NCBI GenBank assembly: GCA_047634655.1
Contig: JBLIHY010000082.1
Location: 1 to 9,572, forward strand
Direction of reading: 5' to 3'
Length of the DNA stretch: 9,572 bases
From: CANLBN01 sp047634655
GTDB taxonomy: Bacteria > Pseudomonadota > Gammaproteobacteria > Pseudomonadales > Cellvibrionaceae
Both the position numbers and the translations under genes were made by a program. Under the pieces are notes generated by a model that had not been told where the DNA came from, did no database searches, and saw only the letters and a program-made list of their open reading frames with translations. Positions 1-6,188 of this stretch are shown here, in pieces; position 1 is the first letter of the stretch, and the number at the start of each line of letters is the position of its first letter.

Positions 1-791
1 GGCTAGACACCGACAACGCCATTTTTTATCGACAATCCGATATACCGGAAATCCCAGAATTAGCCTGGATACTGACTTGTATGGCAGCCAAAGGCTTGAT
101 GAATCGAGCCCACGCTTACAAGGCAGCCGTTCAGGCAAATGAGGCGGCGGGAGAGGATCCAGACCATGCGGTTACCATGGGGCTTTACAGCTATCCGGTA
201 CTGATGGCGGCAGATATTCTAATGTTTAATGCCATACAAGTACCCGTGGGAAAAGATCAAATACAGCACGTCGAGATGGCCCGAGACATTGCCGCTCGTT
301 TTAATCATCATTACGGCGAGCATTTCGTATTACCGGAAGCCGTCGTCAGCGATAGCGTGGCCGTTCTTCAAGGATTGGATGGCCGTAAGATGAGCAAGAG
401 TTATGGTAATACCATCCCGTTATTTTTGGCGGAAAAACAATTAAAGAAGCACATTAATAAAATAAAAACCAATCTTCTGGAACCTGGAGAGCCAAAAGAT
501 CCAGATGCTTCAACAGTTTTTCAGATATGGCAGGCTTTTGCCAAGCCCGATCAGGTGGCCTCCATGAGGCAGGCGTTTATCGATGGCATTGCCTGGGGCG
601 AAGCCAAGCGGCAATTATTTGAACTGATTAATCTGGAGGTCGCGGACGCGCGTTCACACTACAACGATCTCATGGCGAATTCCGACCATATTGAATCTGT
701 TCTGAAAGAGGGCGCGGAGCGTGCCAGGGATTACGCGGTGCCACTATTGGCAAAATTACGCAAAGCAGTCGGTATTTACGGTTTTTCATAG
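1..791 (+). CDS. trpS: Tryptophan--tRNA ligase, C-terminal part (gene starts before the window)
   Basis: This is a class I aminoacyl-tRNA synthetase that charges tRNA-Trp with tryptophan in the cytoplasm. The reading frame is already open at position 3 (LDTDNAIFYRQSDIPEIPEL), so the ATG at position 81 is internal and the N-terminal third, with the ATP-binding HIGH-like motif, lies outside the window. Seen here are the tryptophan-pocket region (YSYPVLMAADILMFNA), the VGKDQIQHVEMARDIA segment typical of TrpS, and the second class signature KMSKS at 387-401. The C-terminal helical anticodon-binding domain is complete and ends at TAG 789-791. There is no frameshift or internal stop. No hairpin with a T-tract follows the stop. 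Assignment is by family knowledge and is very secure. Confidence 0.96.
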   Translation, partial: LDTDNAIFYRQSDIPEIPELAWILTCMAAKGLMNRAHAYKAAVQANEAAGEDPDHAVTMGLYSYPVLMAADILMFNAIQVPVGKDQIQHVEMARDIAARFNHHYGEHFVLPEAVVSDSVAVLQGLDGRKMSKSYGNTIPLFLAEKQLKKHINKIKTNLLEPGEPKDPDASTVFQIWQAFAKPDQVASMRQAFIDGIAWGEAKRQLFELINLEVADARSHYNDLMANSDHIESVLKEGAERARDYAVPLLAKLRKAVGIYGFS

Positions 792-1134
792 CCTGACAAG
801 AAGATATGAGGACGTGTGTTGCATAGAAACCATAAAGAACGGTGGAAAGAGGGCATTGCGACGCCGAAAATGACCGTTTCGACAACAGAAATAGTTCGCC
901 AAGAGCTTGGTAAACTTGGGCATTCGTAGCGAGTTTTCCGATAAAACCTAGAAATTTTCGCGAGCTAAACCTTCGCGAAAACGTGAGCTTGAATGACCTT
1001 AACAAGCTCATGGAAACTGTTAATAACAGTTACATAATAAAAACTAATAAAGATCATTAAAGCATTTGATTTTTAAATCCGCTCCACTGCCATCATAATA
1101 CGTCGATCTTAAATGACTTATCTGGAGAATAACG
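792..1134. other. Gene-free interval between trpS and grxA
   Basis: No coding sequence is convincing here. A minus-strand open frame across 670-1011 overlaps the end of trpS and has no recognisable family motif, so I treat it as spurious. The left half (792-950) shows nothing definable. The right half carries three back-to-back inverted repeats (955-1031, listed separately), then an AT-rich stretch, and finally the grxA ribosome binding site TGGAG at 1123-1127. I see no confident sigma-70 promoter; CATAAT near 1095 is a possible -10 without a well-spaced -35. Confidence 0.6.
955..1031. repeat. Three consecutive inverted repeats upstream of grxA
   Basis: Three adjacent palindromic units are seen directly. 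TTTTCGCGA (955-963) pairs perfectly with TCGCGAAAA (973-981) across a 9-base loop. TGAGCTTG (984-991) pairs perfectly with CAAGCTCA (1003-1010) across 11 bases. AACTGTTA (1015-1022) and TAACAGTT (1024-1031) form a 17-base palindrome with a single central base. None is followed by a T-tract on the plus strand, so these do not look like ordinary terminators for trpS. They could be a small intergenic repeat element, a folded RNA, or operators for grxA. Function is unknown. Confidence 0.6.
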
Positions 1135-1380
1135 ATGAAAAGCTTTACCATATTTGGGCGCCCGGACTGTGGCTACTGTGTCAGAGCAAAGCAATTATTG
1201 GAATCTAAAGACTTCGAATACCGCTGGGTCGATATCAACAAGGAAGGGATTAGTAAGGCCGATCTGGAAGAAACCGTCGGGAAAACAGTCGAAACCGTAC
1301 CGCAAATCTTTCACGGGACACAACACATTGGCGGCTATACGGAACTGAACTCCTACATCAAGAAGACACAAGCGGCCTGA
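1135..1380 (+). CDS. grxA: Glutaredoxin (GrxA type)
   Basis: This is a small cytoplasmic dithiol glutaredoxin that uses glutathione to reduce disulfides, for example in ribonucleotide reductase. The 81-residue product has the thioredoxin fold signatures in order. The redox motif is C12-G-Y-C15, where E. coli GrxA has CPYC. The cis-proline segment is TVPQIF, with Pro56, and the glutathione-binding GGYTE follows at 66-70. The internal VDINKEGISKADL and VETVPQIF segments match the GrxA subgroup rather than GrxC or monothiol GrxD. Length is close to the 85 residues of E. coli GrxA. The ATG at 1135 follows TGGAG at 1123-1127 with a 7-base spacer, which fixes the start. The gene is convergent with the aroF-like gene. 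The symbol rests on similarity remembered from the family. Confidence 0.92.
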   Translation: MKSFTIFGRPDCGYCVRAKQLLESKDFEYRWVDINKEGISKADLEETVGKTVETVPQIFHGTQHIGGYTELNSYIKKTQAA

Positions 1381-1404
1381 TTCATCGAGCGCTGTGCAAC
1401 TAAG

Positions 1405-1455
1405 GGAAGTTCGCAATTCAACATCAGCAACAAGCTACTGATTTTGCGAACTTCC
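1405..1455. terminator. Long hairpin between convergent grxA and aroF-like gene
   Basis: GGAAGTTCGCAA (1405-1416) is the perfect reverse complement of TTGCGAACTTCC (1444-1455). The 27-base interior holds a second short stem, ATCAG (1423-1427) with CTGAT (1438-1442). The element lies 25 bases after the grxA stop and 20 bases after the aroF-like stop on the other strand, where a shared bidirectional terminator would be expected. There is no strong T-tract on either side, so a classical rho-independent mechanism is not proven. It may act as an mRNA 3'-end stabiliser or be a small repeat. Confidence 0.5.
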
Positions 1456-1474
1456 AGTAAACAAATTAACAGGC

Positions 1475-2542
1475 TTAGCGGTTGCCCAATACACCCTTTA
1501 GTTTTTCGTTCATTGTTCTCAAGTATTCGTCGGTAGTTTTCCAGTCGATACACTTATCGGTAACGGAAACCCCATATTTCATTTGAGAATGGTCATCGAG
1601 AATTTTTTGATTACCAGCACTAAGATTACTCTCTATCATCAGTCCAATAATTGAACGGTTACCCTCTAAAATTTGATTGGTAACATTTTCCAGCACGAGG
1701 GGTTGTAACTCGTGATTTTTATTGGAATTTTCGTGGCTGCAATCCACCATAATGTTTTCCGGCATACCCGCCTTGCGCAGCTCCTGCTCACATAAGGCAA
1801 TGCTCACCGAATCATAATTGGGTTTACCGCCACCACCGCGCAATACAACATGGGCATACCGATTGCCTTTGGTTCTAATTACTGACACCTGCCCCTCACT
1901 GTTTATGCCGAGAAAATGGTGAGGGCTGAAAACAGACTGCATAGCGTTAGTAGCAACGTTAAGGCTGCCGTCGGTGCCATTTTTAAAACCTACTGCGCAA
2001 GAGAGGCCACTGGCCATTTCGCGATGGGTTTGCGATTCGGTGGTACGGGCACCTATCGCTGACCAAGAAATCAAATCGTGGAGATACTGGGGCGAAATCG
2101 GGTCCAGAGCTTCGGTTGCAGTTGGCAATCCCAATTCGGCAATGTCCAGCAACAACTTGCGGCCAATATGCAAACCTTCCTCGATTTCAAAGGAGCCGTT
2201 GAGATGAGGATCATTGATGAGGCCCTTCCAGCCAACAGTAGTGCGCGGCTTCTCAAAATACACTCGCATAACAATGGCAAGCGTATCTTTGACGTCCTCC
2301 GCTAAAACTTTCAGACGGTTGGCGTAATCCATCGCGGCCTCTGTATCGTGGATTGAACAGGGACCAATGACAACGATCAATCTGGGATCTTTGCGATCCA
2401 GAATATTGTTGACCGCCTCGCGTCCACTAATAATGGCTTTTTCGGCCGCCGCCGATACAGGGAGACGTACTTTTAATTCAGCGGGTGTAATAAGTACATC
2501 TTGCTTACTAAGATTAAGATTCTCAATGACTGACTGTGACAT
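1475..2542 (-). CDS. aroF: 3-deoxy-7-phosphoheptulonate (DAHP) synthase, class I, AroF-like
   Basis: The enzyme condenses phosphoenolpyruvate with erythrose 4-phosphate, the first step of the shikimate pathway. The 355-residue product spans the full family length. Expected metal ligands are present: Cys62 (GPCSIHD), His270 (VDCSH), Glu304 (MIES) and Asp329 (VTD). Substrate-binding residues are also present: Arg93, Lys98 (EKPRTTVGWKG), Arg166 (GARTTES), Lys187 (GFKNGTDG) and Arg235 (LRGG). Stretches such as ATEALDPISPQYL and SVTDKCIDW resemble the tyrosine-regulated E. coli AroF more than AroG or AroH, but which amino acid inhibits this enzyme cannot be read with certainty. The loop after His270 is ENSNKNHELQ, where E. 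coli AroF has GNSNKDYRRQ. The ATG at 2542 lacks a strong Shine-Dalgarno sequence and is preceded by a possible 17-residue leader ORF. Confidence 0.94.
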   Translation of the reverse strand: MSQSVIENLNLSKQDVLITPAELKVRLPVSAAAEKAIISGREAVNNILDRKDPRLIVVIGPCSIHDTEAAMDYANRLKVLAEDVKDTLAIVMRVYFEKPRTTVGWKGLINDPHLNGSFEIEEGLHIGRKLLLDIAELGLPTATEALDPISPQYLHDLISWSAIGARTTESQTHREMASGLSCAVGFKNGTDGSLNVATNAMQSVFSPHHFLGINSEGQVSVIRTKGNRYAHVVLRGGGGKPNYDSVSIALCEQELRKAGMPENIMVDCSHENSNKNHELQPLVLENVTNQILEGNRSIIGLMIESNLSAGNQKILDDHSQMKYGVSVTDKCIDWKTTDEYLRTMNEKLKGVLGNR

Positions 2543-2555
2543 AAAATTTGAAGGG

Positions 2556-2609
2556 TTAACCTTTCTGTGTAAGCCGGAAATTGTACTGTAATTTTCTTTT
2601 TAATGGCAT
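2556..2609 (-). CDS. Possible 17-residue leader ORF upstream of the aroF-like gene
   Basis: On the minus strand an ATG at 2609-2607 opens a frame that encodes MPLKRKLQYNFRLTQKG and stops at TAA (2558-2556), 13 bases before the DAHP synthase start. It follows GGGA with a 5-base spacer, a weak ribosome binding site. It contains one Tyr and one Phe codon close together, which would suit aromatic-amino-acid control, but one codon of each is thin evidence. The stop codon sits inside the palindrome GGTTAACC (2554-2561). No terminator-like hairpin lies between it and the gene, so classical attenuation is not supported. It may be a chance ORF. Confidence 0.2.
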   Translation of the reverse strand: MPLKRKLQYNFRLTQKG

Positions 2610-2630
2610 AAAAATCCCAGCGATTCAAAT

Positions 2631-2656
2631 TTTCGGTGGCAGAGCCGAAATCTGCC
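2631..2656 (-). promoter_or_regulatory. Two mutually exclusive hairpins in the aroF-like upstream region
   Basis: Two perfect 6-bp stems overlap: TTTCGG (2631-2636) with CCGAAA (2645-2650), and GGCAGA (2638-2643) with TCTGCC (2651-2656). They share bases and cannot form together. They lie 89-114 bases upstream of the DAHP synthase start codon, in what could be its 5' leader. A switchable leader is an inference only, and no promoter was located with confidence. Confidence 0.25.
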
Positions 2657-2693
2657 CCATCTCAGGATGGCGTTTCCCAACCATTATTTGCCT

Positions 2694-2746
2694 CACAGTA
2701 CTGTGTCGGAACTAATAATTGACAGAAGAAACTTGAGCAATACTAG
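2694..2746. promoter_or_regulatory. 12-bp palindrome and candidate promoter between divergent genes
   Basis: CACAGTACTGTG at 2694-2705 is a perfect 12-base palindrome in the divergent interval between the aroF-like gene (-) and miaE (+). Fourteen bases further, TTGACA (2719-2724) matches the sigma-70 -35 consensus exactly. TACTAG (2741-2746) follows after 16 bases as a weak -10 candidate for miaE, about 94 bases upstream of its ATG. The palindrome is well placed to be an operator for either gene. I could not match it to a TyrR, TrpR or LexA consensus. Confidence 0.3.
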
Positions 2747-2839
2747 CAAGCCAATACCATCACTTTATCGAAAGCGCACCACCACATTTACAAATATTCA
2801 TTTAGACTACCCCACCCTCCCTGATTCAAGATCGAGTTA

Positions 2840-3454
2840 ATGATTTCAATCGCCCACTTAGAAGCCTTCCTACACTGTGAAACTCCACAACGCTGGATTG
2901 ACAATGCGCTAACACATACAGAGTTATTGTTGATCGATCACGCTAACTGTGAAAAAAAAGCAGCCAGCACCGCTATAAACCTGATGTACCGCTATGTGGA
3001 TAATTTTGAACTGCTGAACAAAATGTCCCGGCTAGCTCGGGAAGAACTGCGACATTTCGAGCAAGTGATCGCTATTATGAAAAACAGAGGAATCGTGTAC
3101 TCGCAAGTCGACGCTGCCCGCTATGCTGGCGAATTACATAAAAATGTTCGGACTGCAGAGCCCGGAAGACTGATTGATACCCTCATTGTAGGTGCCATCA
3201 TCGAGGCGCGTTCTTGCGAACGTTTTGCCAGATTGGCGCCTCATCTGGACGAAGAGCTCAAGGCTTTTTATTTTTCCCTGTTGAAATCCGAAGCCCGCCA
3301 CTACCAGGACTACTTAACTCTTGCGAACAATTTATGCGATGAATCCAATGAAGAACGTATTCAGGATTTTTTGAAAATTGAAAAAAACTTAATTTTGAAT
3401 CCCGATCAAAAATTCCGCTTTCATAGTGGTCCCGTCGATATGGGCAACGACTAG
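2840..3454 (+). CDS. miaE: tRNA 2-methylthio-N6-isopentenyladenosine-37 hydroxylase MiaE
   Basis: MiaE is an oxygen-dependent diiron enzyme that hydroxylates the isopentenyl side chain of ms2i6A37, next to the anticodon of tRNAs reading UNN codons, giving ms2io6A. The 204-residue product has the ferritin-like ligand pattern: Glu38 (DHANCEKKAAS), Glu69 and His72 (EELRHFE), Glu122 (IIEARSCERF), then Glu151 and His154 (EARHYQDY). The segments LARMSRLAREELRHFEQV-like and IEARSCERFA are diagnostic of the family. The frame is intact and of usual length. The ATG at 2840 has only a weak CGAG upstream at close spacing, but no better in-frame start is seen. It is divergent from the aroF-like gene and is probably transcribed from the TTGACA candidate. 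Confidence 0.93.
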   Translation: MISIAHLEAFLHCETPQRWIDNALTHTELLLIDHANCEKKAASTAINLMYRYVDNFELLNKMSRLAREELRHFEQVIAIMKNRGIVYSQVDAARYAGELHKNVRTAEPGRLIDTLIVGAIIEARSCERFARLAPHLDEELKAFYFSLLKSEARHYQDYLTLANNLCDESNEERIQDFLKIEKNLILNPDQKFRFHSGPVDMGND

Positions 3455-3617
3455 CCAAAAAAATAACCGATATGGGGTTGTGAACTCAAACCGGCGGAAT
3501 TTATCCATTCTTCAAATCGGTTACCTATTGGGGTATGGTTCAGAAAAGGCTGTTTTTGTATTTTTGGGTAAGTTAGGGGTTACACTGGACTGTGAAAATA
3601 ACGAAAAAATTTAGAGT

Positions 3618-3622
3618 GAGAG
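3618..3622 (+). promoter_or_regulatory. Ribosome binding site deciding the DUF4197 gene start
   Basis: GAGAG at 3618-3622 ends five bases before the ATG at 3628. This favours ATG 3628 (or the in-frame ATG at 3634) over the upstream in-frame GTG at 3592. The GTG would also add a charged extension in front of the signal peptide. Confidence 0.5.
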
Positions 3623-3627
3623 TCTTT

Positions 3628-4389
3628 ATGTTAATGCGTGTTGTTAAAGTGAAAAAATATACCGCTGTCTTCCTTGCTGGTCTTATCTCGGTAGCATCTG
3701 CATCCGCGATGGCAGGATGGTTCGATAAGTTTAATGAAATGCTGGGAGAAGTATCTTCCTCCTATACCGGTGGGCCGCCAGCTTTATCGAATGAGGATAT
3801 CACCCAAGCATTTAAACAGGTCTTAACAATAGGCAGTGAAAAAGTGGTTAGTCAGTTAGGTCAAACAGATGGGTTTAATAAAGATGCGGCCATTCATATT
3901 TCTTTACCCGAAAAGTTAAATACAACCAAAAAATGGCTGTCTCAGGTGGGCATGAGCGGCACTTTAGATGACCTTGAACTCAAATTGAATCGAGCTGCAG
4001 AAAAAGCAACGCCGCAGACGAAAGCGTTATTTATTGATGCGATAAATGAAATGAGTTTTGATGATATTCGTCAAATATACAGTGGGCCTGCAGATTCAGC
4101 GACGCGTTATTTTGAATCTAAAATGACGCCAAAGTTAACTGCAGCAATGAAGCCTGTTGTTTCAAAAAGCTTAGCTGAAGTGGGCGCGGTAAAAAGTTAC
4201 GACGATATGATTTTGGCCTATAAATCGATTCCTTTTGTACCAGATATTAAAGCTGATTTAACCGAGCATGTGGTTAAGGGCGGCATTAGTGGTATTTTTC
4301 ATTACTTGGCAGAGCAAGAGGCAGCTATTCGCAACGATCCTGTTAAGCAAACAACCGTGTTGCTACAAAAAGTATTTGGTGGTGAATAA
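3628..4389 (+). CDS. Secreted DUF4197 family protein
   Basis: The product is 253 residues from ATG 3628, or 265 if translation began at GTG 3592. It opens with a signal peptide: basic residues (RVVKVKKY), a hydrophobic core (TAVFLAGLISVASA) and a likely signal peptidase I site after AMA at residue 29. The mature part shows the features I associate with DUF4197: an EKVVSQLGQTDGFNKDAAIHI-like start, LNRAAEKATPQTKALFIDAI in the centre, YFESKMTPKLTAAMKPVV, and a closing region with AIRNDPVKQTTVLLQKVFG. The domain is mostly helical, is common in Proteobacteria and has no established function. The protein is probably periplasmic. It is the last intact housekeeping-type gene before the degraded region. 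Its stop codon overlaps the ATG of a 25-codon ORF. Confidence 0.85.
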   Translation: MLMRVVKVKKYTAVFLAGLISVASASAMAGWFDKFNEMLGEVSSSYTGGPPALSNEDITQAFKQVLTIGSEKVVSQLGQTDGFNKDAAIHISLPEKLNTTKKWLSQVGMSGTLDDLELKLNRAAEKATPQTKALFIDAINEMSFDDIRQIYSGPADSATRYFESKMTPKLTAAMKPVVSKSLAEVGAVKSYDDMILAYKSIPFVPDIKADLTEHVVKGGISGIFHYLAEQEAAIRNDPVKQTTVLLQKVFGGE

Positions 4390-4466
4390 TGGCTCTTTTG
4401 AAAAAAGGGGACGGGATTGCCAATAAAATTCTGCCTCGTCAGCTCGGTATAGTGGCCGTAAGGTAA
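4389..4466 (+). CDS. Short ORF overlapping the DUF4197 stop, possibly a truncated gene start
   Basis: The sequence TAATG at 4387-4391 places an ATG on the last base of the DUF4197 stop codon, an arrangement typical of translational coupling. GGTGG about eight bases upstream could serve as ribosome binding site. The frame encodes MALLKKGDGIANKILPRQ and seven more residues before TAA at 4464-4466. I do not recognise it. It may be the surviving 5' end of a second operon gene whose remainder was lost when the downstream accessory DNA arrived. It could equally be chance. Confidence 0.25.
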   Translation: MALLKKGDGIANKILPRQLGIVAVR

Positions 4467-4472
4467 GAATCA

Positions 4473-4487
4473 AAGTGTCTGACACTT
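4473..4487. repeat. 15-base palindrome AAGTGTCTGACACTT
   Basis: AAGTGTC (4473-4479) and GACACTT (4481-4487) form a perfect 7-bp inverted repeat around one base, seven bases after the stop of the short ORF. GTGTCTGACAC-type palindromes are common in intergenic mobile debris of gammaproteobacteria, as far as I recall. It could also be an operator. No T-tract follows. Confidence 0.4.
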
Positions 4488-4544
4488 GACGGCTACGATT
4501 GACTCGCTGGTGAGGAATCGAGGGGTGTTTAGTGTTGACCAATG

Positions 4545-4623
4545 AATAAAGCAGCTAAAATAAAAAAAGCCCAGCGGCTGTGGCGGGAGCTTTTTAATAT
4601 GTTAAGTCAAGAGCTGATTTATT
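4545..4623. terminator. Nested hairpin with a terminator-like core
   Basis: The inner stem pairs AAAAAGC plus CC (4564-4572) with GG(G) A GCTTTTT (4587-4595), a GC step flanked by A and T tracts. That is the form of a bidirectional rho-independent terminator. It is enclosed by an outer pair of arms, AATAAAGCAGCT (4545-4556) and AGCTGATTTATT (4612-4623), which match as inverted repeats at 11 of 12 positions. G4544 and C4624 extend the arms by one pair. It lies about 155 bases after the DUF4197 stop and could end that transcript. The double-layered symmetry is unusual for a plain terminator. Confidence 0.45.
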
Positions 4624-4814
4624 CGAGAAAGTGACTAAACCTAATACACTGATGTGCCATTTCTGTGGTGGGGTATGGAATTAGTTCGGCTATACCACCC
4701 CATACGGGGTGTGTTTTACGATCTATTGGCTTCCCCCCGGATACTTAAACTGTGGTGAGTTTTACTTTTATTCCAGGATCCCGGCCACCCCTCAATAAAG
4801 GGATACAGCAATTT

Positions 4815-4973
4815 TCTACGTGTGAAATATGCGGTTTTTACAGGCATCCTGGCTGAACCCGTAGTGGGGTGTGTTAGAAACATTGCACATTAACGTCTAG
4901 AGCCGATGGTTACGGATACTCACAAAAATCGAAGATAGCCAACCTAACAGTAGAAGAGAAACAGGCCGCTTAG
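4815..4973 (+). pseudogene. Possible decayed C-terminus of an IS200/IS605 TnpB-type protein
   Basis: One frame carries SerThrCys-Glu-Ile-Cys-Gly (CEICG, Cys codons 4821 and 4830), like the zinc-finger start TCSxCG of TnpB. After stops at TGA 4854 and TAG 4875 the same frame continues with SRADGYGYSQKSKIANLTVE and ends at TAG 4971-4973. That resembles the variable tail that follows the NAR-A-G part of many TnpB proteins. The second cysteine pair and the RuvC motif are not seen. A GC-rich hairpin with TTTCTCGC follows 36 bases later, as at many IS605-type right ends. The identification is tentative. Confidence 0.27.
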
Positions 4974-5009
4974 TAACGTGCACGTTCCTTAACTGCGGGT
5001 ACTATCCCT

Positions 5010-5037
5010 CCCCGACATAAATGACGGGGTTTCTCGC
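5010..5037 (+). repeat. Hairpin resembling an IS200/IS605-type right end
   Basis: CCCCG (5010-5014) pairs with CGGGG (5025-5029) around ACATAAATGA, which adds a CA/TG pair inside. TTTCTCGC follows. Subterminal hairpins of this look, placed just beyond tnpB, are characteristic of IS200/IS605 right ends, and in live elements this segment belongs to the guide RNA region. Here the gene is not intact, so any activity is unlikely. It could instead be a simple terminator. Confidence 0.3.
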
Positions 5038-5111
5038 AAAATATTGATGATTAATTGGTCTACCTATTGTCAGACTTCATGGAGTACAGAATCATACAAT
5101 AGAAGGCTTGA

Positions 5112-5524
5112 ACGAACTTTAATCTCGCTAATCGTGAAGAATTAGTCGAGCACCTTATGCTCGATGGCGCGATTTTGTTTCGCGGGTTTAAACTTAGTAA
5201 TGCCAAAGAATTCGAGACGGCGATTAAACTCATCACTAAAGATTGAAAATCTTATATTGAAGGCCAAAGTGTGTGCAGGGTCAGGCTTATACTTCGACAG
5301 AATACCCGCCAGAGCAAGATATCACTTTGCATAATGAACTGTCCTATAGCACTGAGCCACCACGTACCATCGAATTTTTTTGCGAAATAGCGCCAGCAAC
5401 TGGGGGCCAAACACCCATACTTGATTGCCGCGACTTCTACAATAATATGCCAAATAAACTACGCGATCCTTTCCTGGAAAAAGGTGTCCTTTACGTTAAG
5501 AATATGCACGGTGGACGCGGTTAA
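5112..5524 (+). pseudogene. SyrP-like TauD/TfdA dioxygenase domain, N-terminal half (broken)
   Basis: This is the first recognisable part of a dead NRPS-type gene. SyrP-like enzymes are Fe(II)/2-oxoglutarate dioxygenases that hydroxylate amino acids held on carrier proteins. The frame from 5112 reads LANREELVEHLMLDGAILFR and continues GFKL to a stop at TGA 5244-5246. The same frame then gives KSYIEGQS. A frameshift near 5268-5282 moves to the frame with QAYTSTEYPPEQDITLHNEL, which holds the metal-binding HNE, and then APATGGQTPILDCRDFYNN and KGVLYVKNMHGG. Two lesions therefore already break this half. The family normally continues for roughly 35-40 residues that are missing here, so a deletion joins it to the next fragment near 5510. 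The GTG at 5273 is not a real start. Confidence 0.8.
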
Positions 5525-6188
5525 ACATCCCCAAACTGACCAACTTCTATAGTTTAATCAAGTTGATCTTTGGCACTACGCTAACCTGGGCGCACAAGGT
5601 GAGGCAATGGTTAATATGTTGGGTGAAGCTAATTTGCCAACGCATGCTTACTCTGGCGACGATTCAGTGATTGCGCCCGAGACCATCACCGCTATTCGAG
5701 AAAGGCGGCTCCAACAGGCAATTATCTTTGGCTGGCAACCAGCAGATTTACTGATAATCGATAACTGGACGATGGCTCACGGAAGAAAATCTTTTACCGG
5801 TAAGGTTAATTTTTTCGTCCTGGACACTCTAGTTCAACAGCAGTCTAGCAACGAGTCGTTGACTAATGCCACGACTTCGACACTCGCGCAAGCAAGCACA
5901 AACGATGAACACATTGATGACAACACTAATCACCTAATTACTTTGTGGCGGGAGGTATTGGAAGACAATTCGCTCAATCAGCACAGCGACTTTTTCGACG
6001 CTGGCAGCAATTCTCTGCGCGCTATCAGTCTGCTGCAAAAGGTTAATGACTATTGTGAGGAATGGTTCCAGTATTGCTGGAATAGCCTACACCCGCTGAA
6101 CTTTCCTCCTTACTGGTACCTGATGGCAGTAAGGAGGTGGCGGGCAAAAATCTTGATACAAAAGCTGGACGATAGGATTCACAATTAA
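5511..6188 (+). pseudogene. Dioxygenase C-terminal half fused to a peptidyl carrier domain (broken)
   Basis: After the deletion the frame reads TVDAVKHPQTDQLL, then TAG at 5550-5552 where the family has Trp, then FNQVDLWHYANLGAQGEA, LPTHAYSGDDSVI and LLIIDNWTMAHGRKSFTGK. The distal iron ligand lies in AHGR. A Gln/Ser/Thr-rich linker follows. The carrier domain spans about 5931-6115, with ITLWREVLEDNSLNQHSDFF and the 4'-phosphopantetheine site DAGSNSLRA (Ser codon 6012-6014), where DxGGxSL is usual. A frameshift near 6056-6065 is evident because another frame carries on with VPVLLE, TAG 6083-6085, PTPAELSSLL and DGSKEVAGKNLDTKAGR, then TAG 6173-6175. The open frame that ends at 6188 is thus spurious beyond about 6060. 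The ATG at 5607 is internal. Confidence 0.8.

Larger units (their letters stand above)
4467..5111. other. Gene-free stretch with hairpins and probable insertion-sequence debris
   Basis: No intact gene is seen over about 645 bases. Contents in order are a 15-base palindrome (4473-4487), a nested hairpin (4545-4623), and a small stem CACCCC/GGGGTG (4696-4711) followed by TGTTTTA that could be a weak terminator. GGGGTGTGTT occurs twice as a direct repeat (4706-4715 and 4866-4875). A possible TnpB tail (4815-4973) and a GC-rich hairpin (5010-5029) follow. From 5030 to 5111 I see nothing definable except that the NRPS-type remnant begins just after it. Confidence 0.5.

Noticed and set aside
670..1011. 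Minus-strand 113-codon open frame after trpS
   Set aside because: It overlaps the trpS 3' end, has no family motif, and its frame crosses the inverted repeats. It is most likely a chance ORF.
2543..2600. TyrR box upstream of the aroF-like gene
   Set aside because: TGTAA occurrences near 2568 and 2589 do not form the TGTAAA-N6-TTTACA arrangement.
3464..3523. TAACCGAT / ATCGGTTA inverted repeat after miaE
   Set aside because: The 8-bp arms are 44 bases apart with no further pairing or T-tract, so this is too weak to call a terminator.
5273..5524. Independent 83-residue protein starting at GTG
   Set aside because: The sequence is the middle of a SyrP-like dioxygenase, with homologous residues continuing upstream in another frame, so it is a pseudogene piece.
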